This document shows, in pieces, positions 13,451 to 19,495 of a stretch of 19,495 nt of DNA (positions within the stretch are counted from its first letter, which is position 1; every line of letters starts with the position of its first letter). The stretch lies in contig CALATK010000095.1 in assembly GCA_937891805.1 (NCBI GenBank), forward strand, positions 1-19,495, in the 5' to 3' direction. The notes below the pieces were generated by a model, which searched no databases, had not been told where the DNA came from, and saw only the letters and a program-made list of their open reading frames with translations. The DNA is from an uncultured Fibrobacter sp. (GTDB taxonomy: Bacteria > Fibrobacterota > Fibrobacteria > Fibrobacterales > Fibrobacteraceae). The position numbers were made by a program, and so were the translations under genes.

Positions 13451-14775
13451 TGGATTCATCGGTACAGTGGGCAATTGCTTTTCTGGTAATTTTCCTGTTT
13501 GTTTCCTTTTCTTTTTCTTTAATCAAAACCGCGTTCAGCGGCATTTACGCCAAGCGAGAGGCCAAGGATAGGGAAGGTCGCGAAGAGAAAGTGGCCGCCA
13601 TCGTGGAGCACGACGGCTTCAACGAGACTATCTCCATCGGACGTATCTTCTGCAATGTGGGGAGTGGTGTTTTGGGCATTTACCTGTTCCAGATGGTTCC
13701 GTGGAACTGGGTGCACGAATTCAAGATGCTCGCTTTTTTGGCTTACCTTGTTGTGGCCTGCATCTGCATTTACACCATAACCGTTTTTTGCGCGAACCTT
13801 CTCGGCACCCTCAAACCCGATACCTTGGCGGTGGTGCTGATTCCGCTCTTCAAGCTCATTCGCATACCTTTTGCGATTCCTGCCAAAATCTGTCACGTTC
13901 TTTTTGTGGCGATTTTGAAGGGTCTGGGCTACGATTCCAAGCTCAGCTTCCTCTCCGAAGAACGGCGCGATGCTGTGCAGGCGGACCTTTCCGACAGCGA
14001 GGAAACCGATGCCGAAGGCCTTGAAAAAGAAGAACAGCAGATGATTCTCAACATCTTCGACTTCGTGGAGACTCCGGTCCGTGAAATCATGACTCCTCGT
14101 GTGGACATGTGCGCTATCGACGTGGAAACGCCCCTGGACGAACTTGTCAAGGTGTTGAACAGCGAACGCCATTCCCGCTTGCCGGTGTACAAGGATACCA
14201 TCGACAATATAGTGGGAATCCTTTCCAACAGGGACTTTTTGGAATGGTACACCGAACACCGGGATGAGCCCTTCGATATCATGAAAATCGTGATGCCCCC
14301 CGTGTTCGTGCCTTACCACAAGAAGATAGATGACCTGCTTACAGAGCTCCGCAAGACCGGAAACCAGCTGGCCATCGTTGTGGACGAATACGGCGGCACG
14401 GCGGGCCTTGTGACCCTGGAAGACATCCTGGAAGAAATCGTGGGCGAAATCCGCGACGAAGACGACATGGACGAAGACGAAGATGTACAACGCCTAAAAG
14501 ACGGCCGCTACATCGTGGACCCCCTCATGACCCTTTCGGACTTGAGCGACGAGCTGGGTATCGAGCTGGAACCGCCCGAGAATTCCCATGTGGAGACCCT
14601 TTCAGGCCTCATTCAGGCCACACTTGGCATTATTCCGTCTCCAGGTGCCGAAGTCAAGATTCAGGGCTATACCTTCAGGGTGCTCAAGATGGACGGCACC
14701 CGCATGGAAAAGGTGATGCTGATTCTCCCTCCCGGTAAGGCCGGCCCAAAGACCCAGGCGCTGAAAAAAATCTAG
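13450..14775 (+). CDS. CNNM/CBS/CorC-type membrane protein (HlyC/CorC family)
   Basis: Inner-membrane protein of 441 residues, family linked to Mg2+/Co2+ homeostasis; often mislabelled hemolysin. Residues about 5-28, 62-84, 92-118 and 124-157 form the CNNM (DUF21) membrane part. A CBS pair follows, about 208-335, with [30 protein letters not shown] and [28 protein letters not shown], then an acidic link and the CorC/HlyC domain ([15 protein letters not shown] to VMLIL, about 355-430). The frame is open far upstream, but ATG 13450 is chosen: AAGGAG (13436-13441) is eight bases away and ybeY ends as TGATG. ATG 13444 is only two bases from that site. The gene converges with the broken outer-membrane gene (14782), six bases away, without a visible terminator. 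Confidence 0.92.
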   Translation: MDSSVQWAIAFLVIFLFVSFSFSLIKTAFSGIYAKREAKDREGREEKVAAIVEHDGFNETISIGRIFCNVGSGVLGIYLFQMVPWNWVHEFKMLAFLAYLVVACICIYTITVFCANLLGTLKPDTLAVVLIPLFKLIRIPFAIPAKICHVLFVAILKGLGYDSKLSFLSEERRDAVQADLSDSEETDAEGLEKEEQQMILNIFDFVETPVREIMTPRVDMCAIDVETPLDELVKVLNSERHSRLPVYKDTIDNIVGILSNRDFLEWYTEHRDEPFDIMKIVMPPVFVPYHKKIDDLLTELRKTGNQLAIVVDEYGGTAGLVTLEDILEEIVGEIRDEDDMDEDEDVQRLKDGRYIVDPLMTLSDLSDELGIELEPPENSHVETLSGLIQATLGIIPSPGAEVKIQGYTFRVLKMDGTRMEKVMLILPPGKAGPKTQALKKI

Positions 14776-14781
14776 TAATTC

Positions 14782-15618
14782 TTATAGTACCCAGTGGTAT
14801 TCCAGACCGAGGCTTACAAAGCAGTCGATGGTAGAGCCTCCGATGGTGGTAGGTTCGGCGGCGGCGTCGGGGGAGGGGTCCGAATAAGTGTCGCGCCCTC
14901 TACTGGATATTCCCGTGCGCAGGCTTATGCCGTAATGCTTGGCGAACACAAACTGGCTGCCGATTCCCACCAGGGCCCCTTTGTAGACTTCCTCAAATTC
15001 CACGCGCTTTTCGTAGGCGGCAGAAGGCTTTTTCACATCGTCCTTCACGTCGATTTCTTCTACAAAGAAACTGTACTGGAACCCGAGAAACACGAAAGGC
15101 GTGATGTCCAACCACTTGTTCATGGGGAATGTCTTGGAAAGGTGTATGCTGAGCCCGATTTCGTGCTGATAGAAATACCAGTAGTCAAGTTCGTCGTAAG
15201 AGGTGTCCTTGCTGTCGGTTTTCACATTATGTTTGGCCAGGCGGTAGATGATTTCGGCTCCGATAAAGCCGTACCAGGTTCCGCCAGCGTAAAGGCTTAA
15301 AAACGGATCTGAATCGTCAATAAAGTTCCAGAGGCTGGTGGAATCTTTGGTGACGCGGTACTTGCGGACCTTGCTGTCGATATGGCTTCGGTACCAGTTG
15401 TCGGGAGTCAGCGGGATTTTTGCCTGGGAATACCCGAGGCCTACGCCAATCCAACCATTGAAATTGGGAGTTTCCTGATAGTATTCGTCGGGTTCCGTGG
15501 CCATCTTTTCACGTTCTTTTTTCGTTAGGCGTCTCTTGGCAGGACGATCAAAGAAAGAATTGGCCATGTCGTCGTACAAGGCGATAGGATCGCTGTTAAA
15601 AGCCACCGTGCCAGCCAT
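14782..15618 (-). CDS. C-terminal part of a frameshifted exported, probably outer-membrane, protein
   Basis: Family not recognised. The first 40 residues (MAGTVAFNSDPIALYDDMANSFF, abridged, then a basic KKEREK stretch) lead into alternating aromatic strands such as GWIGVGLGYSQ, LSLYAGGTWYGFIGAEIIY, FVFLGFQYSFFVEE, GALVGIGSQFVF and the terminal CFVSLGLEYHWVL, the look of a small outer-membrane beta-barrel. There is no signal peptide; the upstream ORF at 15525-16043 has one and overlaps in another frame. Frame analysis shows this frame is open back to 15638, and a single extra A near 15617-15620 or 15635-15637 would fuse both into one 420-residue protein. The ATG at 15618 has only a poor ribosome-binding site, so independent translation is unlikely. 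Confidence 0.7.
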   Translation of the reverse strand: MAGTVAFNSDPIALYDDMANSFFDRPAKRRLTKKEREKMATEPDEYYQETPNFNGWIGVGLGYSQAKIPLTPDNWYRSHIDSKVRKYRVTKDSTSLWNFIDDSDPFLSLYAGGTWYGFIGAEIIYRLAKHNVKTDSKDTSYDELDYWYFYQHEIGLSIHLSKTFPMNKWLDITPFVFLGFQYSFFVEEIDVKDDVKKPSAAYEKRVEFEEVYKGALVGIGSQFVFAKHYGISLRTGISSRGRDTYSDPSPDAAAEPTTIGGSTIDCFVSLGLEYHWVL

Positions 15619-16043
15619 TTTGGCGTACCTGCTGTTTCATCGAACAACGCCACCCTCACGACACCTTCGACCTTGGACACGTACATCACGATTTTGTCTT
15701 CTAGTGCTTGAATCTTCGCAATCATGGCGGGGTGTCTCGCCTTCAGGTATTCTGCCTTGGTGCCAGGTTCCAGATTGTAACCGAGCCAGGTGGCGTACCG
15801 GTGTGCTACGGAGTCGCGTTCCCATTCACCGAAAATGCGGCACTTAGGGTCACCGATGCTGGTGTTGTTCCGTTTCAGCGAAAGACAAAATTCCTTTGGG
15901 TCGATGGTAATGGATTTGTCCACATTCCAAATCAAGATGTCGCCATCTTTCCAAAGGGTGTAATGGGAATCGAAATAGATGTCCTTGGCGTGGGAAATCA
16001 CCGCAAGCAGGCCTATCAGCAAAACATACAGGAGCTTTTTCAT
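15525..16043 (-). CDS. N-terminal part of the same frameshifted exported protein
   Basis: Residues 1-19 are a signal peptide (MKKLLYVLLIGLLAVISHA/KD). Residues 20-135 form a soluble region (DIYFDSHYTLWKDGD, ITIDPKEFCLSLKRNN, KVEGVVRVALFDE) with two Cys, possibly one disulfide. After DETAGTPK the frame turns implausible (KWLARWLLTAILSPCTTTW) and ends at 15525, while the -1 frame continues naturally as NSRYAKMAGTVAF. The true product therefore very likely runs into the ORF ending at 14782. The start overlaps the lipoprotein stop by four bases (ATGA) and has AGGAG seven bases upstream, so it should be co-expressed with the lipoprotein. Whether the break is a mutation, an assembly error or recoding cannot be told from this window. 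Confidence 0.75.
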   Translation of the reverse strand: MKKLLYVLLIGLLAVISHAKDIYFDSHYTLWKDGDILIWNVDKSITIDPKEFCLSLKRNNTSIGDPKCRIFGEWERDSVAHRYATWLGYNLEPGTKAEYLKARHPAMIAKIQALEDKIVMYVSKVEGVVRVALFDETAGTPKWLARWLLTAILSPCTTTWPILSLIVLPRDA

Positions 16044-16738
16044 AGGCCCGCTCCTGCGTCAAGGTTACGCTGTATCTGGGTTGCGATGTCGCGAACCAGT
16101 TCTTCTATGTCGCCCATTGAAATTTTTACGATGGGGCGTTCCACCTGATCGACAGCGCTGAACAGTGCCCGTTGCCTTTCGTTATCCCAGAGGGTATAGG
16201 AAGCGATGGCTGTCAGGTTGTTAGAAGTCTTCTTTTCTGGACCTTCGTTGTGGATGAGGGCGTAATCGAAATAATTTTCCCTGCTCAGGTCGGTCCCTAT
16301 AATGACTTCGTGGACAATCAGGATGGTTTTGGGAATGTTTCCGCTGGAATCGGCCACCATTACACCCTGCTCCGGGAATTTTCCCTTGATGAAAATCCGC
16401 TGGTCGAGCTTCAGGCTCTCTTCGGGCAGGCCATCCAACTTGCTTGACGGCACGACCTTCAATCTGCTGTAGCGTTTTTTTAGCTCATCTGTCAGAAGTT
16501 TTGCGCATTCTGTGGTGACTTTGGTCTGGATGCTGTCAGCGGAAATATTCAGCTTCTTGGCAAACCAGGCAGAACGGATTAGCACAAAGGCCCTGTCTGT
16601 TCCGACGACCGCAAGGTCGTCCCGTGGCGGAATCCTGTAGGCGGGATGGCTTTTAGTCCACTGGTAGTGCGTGCTGCAACCAAGAAGGATGCAAGCGACT
16701 ATACACCAGAGGCCAAAAGTCCAGACTCCCTTGAGCAT
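16040..16738 (-). CDS. Predicted lipoprotein of unknown function
   Basis: Residues 1-21 are a lipoprotein signal with lipobox LLGC (Cys21). The mature 212 residues include RIPPRDDLAVVGTDRAFVLIR, a helix with LLTDELKKRYSRLKVV, and GNIPKTILIVHEVIIGTDL followed by LTAIASYTLWDNERQRALFSAVDQVERP, a layout like envelope lipoproteins that sample a soluble alpha/beta domain; I do not recognise the family. ATG 16738 is preferred over GTG 16744 because AGGTGA (16741-16746) precedes it. It starts 10 bases after pyrE and overlaps the frameshifted exported protein by four bases, suggesting that lipoprotein and barrel act together in the envelope while pyrE is only an operon neighbour. Confidence 0.82.
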   Translation of the reverse strand: MLKGVWTFGLWCIVACILLGCSTHYQWTKSHPAYRIPPRDDLAVVGTDRAFVLIRSAWFAKKLNISADSIQTKVTTECAKLLTDELKKRYSRLKVVPSSKLDGLPEESLKLDQRIFIKGKFPEQGVMVADSSGNIPKTILIVHEVIIGTDLSRENYFDYALIHNEGPEKKTSNNLTAIASYTLWDNERQRALFSAVDQVERPIVKISMGDIEELVRDIATQIQRNLDAGAGL

Positions 16739-16748
16739 TTTCACCTAG

Positions 16749-17420
16749 TTAATTTGCGCCCCACTTTTCGCGGTAGGCGTAAACCTTGTCGAGAATTCCT
16801 TCGGGGGCGTTGATGGCCTTGCGGTTCTCTTCGCTTTCGAGGAATGCGATGATGTCGTTGATGTTCACGATGGAGTGGGCCACGATGCCGTATTCGTCTT
16901 GCACGGTCTGGAGGGCGGACTTGCCGTTTTCCAGTTTTTCCTTGCGGTCTACCGAAATTAAGAGGCCGATCACGTTGGCGTTTTCAATCTTGGAGAGGGC
17001 CTGCATGGTCTCGTTCACGCTAGTGCCTGCGGTAATCACGTCTTCGATGATGACCACGTCGGTCTTTTCGGTGTACTTGTAGCCCACCAGAGAACCGCCC
17101 TCGCCGTGGTCCTTCACCTCTTTGCGGTTGTAGGTGAAGGTGAGGTTCTGACCATAGACGTCGGAGAGTTTCATGGCAGTAGCGGCACACAGGGGAATTC
17201 CCTTGTAGGCAGGGCCGTATAGGTTCTGGGCCTTGCCGTCAAAGTGCACCATGAAGGTGCTAGCGTAGTATTCGGCAAGCTTAGAAAGGCTTGCTCCCGT
17301 GCGGAATTCTCCGGTGTTGATGAAGTACGGGGTCTCGCGACCGCTCTTGGTGATAAAGTCACCGAACTTGAGAGCACCGGATTCTACAAGGAAATGGACA
17401 AACTGGTCTTTGATGTTCAT
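16749..17420 (-). CDS. pyrE: Orotate phosphoribosyltransferase
   Basis: Pyrimidine synthesis: transfers phosphoribose from PRPP to orotate, giving OMP, in the cytoplasm. Length 223 residues is normal. The PRPP-binding motif is VVIIEDVITAGTS (about 122-134); the substrate region has KSGRETPYFINTGEF (25-39), LYGPAYKGIPL (68-77) and YNRKEVKDHGEGGSLVG, the flexible catalytic loop with Lys and Asp/His. The ATG is the only reasonable start, yet no Shine-Dalgarno sequence precedes it: the leader is a heptamer repeat array starting 10 bases away. Upstream in the same direction is the four-TM protein, downstream the lipoprotein. Confidence 0.96.
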   Translation of the reverse strand: MNIKDQFVHFLVESGALKFGDFITKSGRETPYFINTGEFRTGASLSKLAEYYASTFMVHFDGKAQNLYGPAYKGIPLCAATAMKLSDVYGQNLTFTYNRKEVKDHGEGGSLVGYKYTEKTDVVIIEDVITAGTSVNETMQALSKIENANVIGLLISVDRKEKLENGKSALQTVQDEYGIVAHSIVNINDIIAFLESEENRKAINAPEGILDKVYAYREKWGAN

Positions 17421-17430
17421 AGGGGTAGGT

Positions 17431-17479
17431 TTAGGATCTAGGGGTTAGGATCTAGTGATTAGTGGTTAGTGGTTAGGAT
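17431..17479 (+). repeat. Heptamer tandem array, 7 units (YTAGKRD)
   Basis: Seven uninterrupted 7-base units (49 bases) follow YTAGKRD, with the TAG core in every unit. The array lies in the pyrE leader, 11 bases before its ATG. Units TTAGGAT (three times) and TTAGTGG (twice) are exact repeats. It is separated by 23 bases from a second array of the same length. Confidence 0.9.
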
Positions 17480-17502
17480 TGTTGGTCTCAAGAGTTGTCA
17501 TC

Positions 17503-17551
17503 CTCGAACCTCGCGCCTCGAACCTCACAACTCACGACTCACAACTCACTT
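17503..17551 (+). repeat. Heptamer tandem array, 7 units (CTCRMDH)
   Basis: Seven uninterrupted 7-base units (49 bases), all beginning CTC, consensus CTCRMDH. CTCGAAC and CTCACAA each occur twice. Unit sequence differs from the neighbouring YTAGKRD array but period and unit number are the same. It ends eight bases before the stop codon of the four-TM protein gene. Confidence 0.9.
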
Positions 17552-17559
17552 CACATGCG

Positions 17560-18054
17560 TTACGCCGCGGCTCCGCTCAAAAGGGCAAAGATACTGGCGA
17601 ATACGTTCAACTTTTCGGTCAACACCTCGATGGCGATAAGCAGAGCAAAAACCACCACGCAAAGTCCGATGTAGAAATAGAAGGATTTCTTGAATCCCTT
17701 GACCTTCAACTTGAAGATGAGCCAGATGATAAAGCTCAAGATGGCGCTGAAAATCCAGGCGGCAGCACCGTTCAGCGAGACTAGTTGGCTCACGCCGAAG
17801 GTGAGTGCGATTCCCGGCATAAAGAAGAAGCAGATGCACAGCACGCAGAGCAGGGCGAAGCCCACATAGTGTGAAAATCCCCGTTCCTTCTGGACGATAA
17901 TCTGGGGCTGGGTTTCGGAAACGGCAGGCTGAGCCGGTTCGGCGGCAGGTGCTTCAGCGGGAGTTTCTGCCGGGGTGTCTACAGCGGTTGCTGGCGTTGT
18001 TTCGACAGGCGTTTCAACAACCTTCTCTTCTTCATTCTTGATTTCTTCGGACAT
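17560..18054 (-). CDS. Membrane protein with acidic Pro/Ala-rich N-terminal tail (164 aa)
   Basis: Family not recognised. Residues 1-55 are Glu/Pro/Ala/Thr-rich and probably disordered in the cytoplasm. Hydrophobic helices follow at about 62-90, 97-116, 124-143 and 149-163, with basic loops (KLKVKGFKKS, 115-124), giving three or four membrane passes; no catalytic motif is visible. The start is well supported by GAGGAG five bases upstream. It sits between purU and pyrE on the same strand, with heptamer arrays on both sides, so co-transcription is possible. A role beyond membrane localisation cannot be inferred. Confidence 0.75.
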   Translation of the reverse strand: MSEEIKNEEEKVVETPVETTPATAVDTPAETPAEAPAAEPAQPAVSETQPQIIVQKERGFSHYVGFALLCVLCICFFFMPGIALTFGVSQLVSLNGAAAWIFSAILSFIIWLIFKLKVKGFKKSFYFYIGLCVVVFALLIAIEVLTEKLNVFASIFALLSGAAA

Positions 18055-18071
18055 TGTTTCTCCTCGTAAAG

Positions 18072-18099
18072 GTATTAGGTTATAGGTTGTAGGTGTTAG
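18072..18099 (+). repeat. Heptamer tandem array, 4 units (GTDDTAG)
   Basis: Four 7-base units in phase from 18072, consensus GTDDTAG, with a degraded fifth. The array fills part of the 73-base gap between purU and the four-TM gene. TATAGGTT (18081-18088) has a perfect inverted copy AACCTATA at 18125-18132, which contains the purU stop codon. Confidence 0.75.
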
Positions 18100-18127
18100 G
18101 TTACTTCAGACACTTACAATCTTGAAC

Positions 18128-18973
18128 CTATAGAATAAAGGTTCTTCCGGCATAGACGAACACGCGGTGTTCAAGCCAGAGTTTCAGGGCGGCAGAAAGG
18201 GTCCGCTTTTCGATATCCTTGCCCAGTTCCACCAGTTCGTCGATGCTGGCCGTTTCGGGCACTCGCTGGATATCCTGGCAGATGATGGGGCCCTGGTCCA
18301 GGTCTTCTGTTGCGAAATGGGCGGTAGCACCGATAATCTTCACACCCTTGTGCCAGGCCTGGTGGTAGGGTTTAGCTCCCTTGAAGGCGGGCAGAAACCC
18401 GTGGTGGATGTTGATGATGCGGTACTTGAATTCTTCGGTAAAGGCTTCGCTCAAAATCTGCATGTAGCGGGCGAGGACCACCGTATCGGTCCTGGTCTCG
18501 GCGATGATTTCGCGGAAACGGTTTTCGGGAATGGTCTTGTCCGGATTGCTGGGAACGTAGTAGAAAGGCACGCCAAAGGTTCCGCCCACGGGTCCAAGAT
18601 CGGGGTGGTTTCCGACGATACAGCTGAATTCGCAAGGCAGGTCACCGTCACGTTGTTTGAGAAGCAAATCGTAGAGACAGTGGTCTGTCTTGGACACAAA
18701 AATGGCGACGCGTTCAATCTTGGAAGTATCGAACAGCTTCCAGTTGAGTTTCAGGTGACCTTCCAGGGTTTCAAGATGCTTGTAAATCTCCTGAACGTCC
18801 TCTGATTCCATCTCAAAAACGGCCCTGAGGAAAAAGGTCTCGATGTCCTTGGCCGTATGTTGTTGTAAATCAATAATATTAGCGCCCGCTTTTGCAAGGA
18901 CCTGGGTAGTACCCGCAATAAGTCCTGTCTGGTCCGGGCAATGAATCTGAAGAATGTACTTGTTTTTTGCCAT
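18128..18973 (-). CDS. purU: Formyltetrahydrofolate deformylase
   Basis: Hydrolyses 10-formyl-THF to THF and formate, balancing one-carbon pools and supplying formate for formate-dependent purine steps. Length 281 is normal. Residues 1-80 are an ACT domain (YILQIHCPDQTGLIAGTTQVLAKAGANI in part). Residues 86-281 are the formyltransferase fold: IERVAIFVSK, NHPDLGPVGG, VVLARYMQILSEAF, IINIHHGFLPAFKGAKPYHQAW and IIGATAHFATEDLDQGPII, with the Asn188/His190/Asp226 catalytic set by family analogy. The usual HHSFLPAF reads HHGFLPAF here. The GC-rich helix after the start is normal but only a weak AGG precedes the ATG. It is the first gene of the minus-strand run and divergent from the exported protein at 19073. 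Confidence 0.95.
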   Translation of the reverse strand: MAKNKYILQIHCPDQTGLIAGTTQVLAKAGANIIDLQQHTAKDIETFFLRAVFEMESEDVQEIYKHLETLEGHLKLNWKLFDTSKIERVAIFVSKTDHCLYDLLLKQRDGDLPCEFSCIVGNHPDLGPVGGTFGVPFYYVPSNPDKTIPENRFREIIAETRTDTVVLARYMQILSEAFTEEFKYRIINIHHGFLPAFKGAKPYHQAWHKGVKIIGATAHFATEDLDQGPIICQDIQRVPETASIDELVELGKDIEKRTLSAALKLWLEHRVFVYAGRTFIL

Positions 18974-19072
18974 AGCCTACAATGTAGCTTTTTTAGCTTG
19001 ATTCTGCATAATGGTGATGCCATAAGTCTTAAAAAAAACTATGATTGTTCCTGTTTTTAACGAGGGGTTTTT

Positions 19073-19495
19073 GTGATTCGCAAAACTATTTGTTTTTTAG
19101 TCTGTCTGTCTGCAATTTGTGCCTTTGCCCTGCCCAAGTCGTGGGAATCTATTTTCAAGACCAACGAAGAGGCTAATTACGCTTCTGCAAAGATTAGCGG
19201 CAATGTCCGTCTAGGCAAATACACCCACTACAAGAACGTGCAACCGGTTTCTTTCAAGGTGGATAGTGAAGTGTTCTCTTTTGCGGTCTCCGGAAACATG
19301 ACCGTTCCTGCCGAAGTAATCGAAAAAGGCGACTTTTTTTCTGTGTGCAACACCACCAAGGAAGCCTGGATTTCTTACTTTGGTGACCCCGAAACATACG
19401 GCAAAGAAGACCTGGTCGTGCATGTGGCAGGTGTGGATTTGGCCTGCGGAGATATCCTCTATGCTGTTGGAGACCTGAAAATCAAGTTCTTCAAC
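19073..19495 (+). CDS. Exported protein of unknown function, N-terminal part (cut by window end)
   Basis: An open frame from GTG 19073 runs off the window (141 codons visible). Residues 1-19 are a signal peptide (MIRKTICFLVCLSAICAFA, then LPKSWES). The visible mature part has KISGNVRLGKYTHYKNVQ, SFAVSGNMTVPAEVIEKGDFF and DLACGDILYAVGDLKIKFF, a mainly beta-strand composition with Cys residues near SVCNTT and LACGD. I do not recognise the family. The start is supported by GAGGGG (19062-19067) five bases upstream and by the signal peptide starting there; a TATGAT at 19040-19045 could be a -10 element, without a good -35. It is divergent from purU. Confidence 0.75.
   Translation, partial: MIRKTICFLVCLSAICAFALPKSWESIFKTNEEANYASAKISGNVRLGKYTHYKNVQPVSFKVDSEVFSFAVSGNMTVPAEVIEKGDFFSVCNTTKEAWISYFGDPETYGKEDLVVHVAGVDLACGDILYAVGDLKIKFFN

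Noticed and set aside
13519..14490. Minus-strand 323-codon open frame opposite the CorC-type gene
   Set aside because: Antisense shadow; His/Phe-rich without recognisable motifs, while the plus frame has CNNM, CBS and CorC motifs.
14776..14781. Terminator between the CorC-type gene and the convergent exported-protein gene
   Set aside because: Only six bases separate the stops and I found no hairpin with a T-run on either side.
17431..17551. CRISPR array
   Set aside because: The unit is seven bases without spacers; a CRISPR needs longer repeats separated by unique spacers.

Overview
The window looks like chromosomal DNA from a Fibrobacter-type bacterium (Fibrobacterota). The strongest pointer is a secreted GH16 lichenase (3271-4284, minus) with the circularly permuted domain order and Pro-x-Ser-Ser-Ser-Ser linker known from the Fibrobacter succinogenes 1,3-1,4-beta-glucanase. 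Gram-negative envelope genes (lipoprotein, beta-barrel proteins, FecR-like exported protein) fit this. No tRNA, rRNA, CRISPR array, insertion sequence or phage gene was seen, and no stretch over 300 bases lacks a gene.

Layout. (1) 1-1721, plus: the end of gatB, a small exported/membrane protein of unknown function, and purO (archaeal-type IMP cyclohydrolase). (2) 1762-4284, minus: the lichenase, a strong intrinsic terminator, then a regulator with two GntR-type winged helices and a LacI-type sugar-binding domain. (3) 4406-12587, minus: a tight four-gene run of FecR/Ig-like exported protein, a 1201-residue Ala/Pro-rich beta-helix plus beta-barrel outer-membrane protein, a COG2509-type FAD protein and an RluC-type pseudouridine synthase. 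(4) 12702-14775, plus, divergent from region 3: a 96-residue conserved-looking protein, ybeY and a CNNM/CBS/CorC membrane protein, all overlapping by one base. (5) 14782-18973, minus: purU, a four-TM protein, pyrE, a lipoprotein and a two-ORF exported protein that looks like one gene broken by a -1 frameshift. (6) 19073-19495, plus: the start of an exported protein cut by the window edge.

The most unusual signal is not a protein. Five gene junctions contain short degenerate tandem arrays with a strict period of seven bases (546-580, 954-988, 5400-5477, 17431-17551, 18072-18099). All five lie between co-directional genes, none at a convergent or divergent junction. Several touch or overlap start or stop codons; three neighbouring genes (purO, rluC, pyrE) lack a visible Shine-Dalgarno sequence, although most other genes here have one. 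One array has been read into the C-terminal tail of the FAD protein, and a similar four-unit stretch lies in the interdomain linker of RluC. They resemble in kind the heptanucleotide STRR repeats of cyanobacteria; I know of no description from Fibrobacter, but could not search.

The second candidate system is the translationally coupled FecR/Ig-like and beta-helix/beta-barrel pair, which looks like a dedicated cell-surface module. The third is the double-winged-helix LacI-type regulator next to the lichenase.
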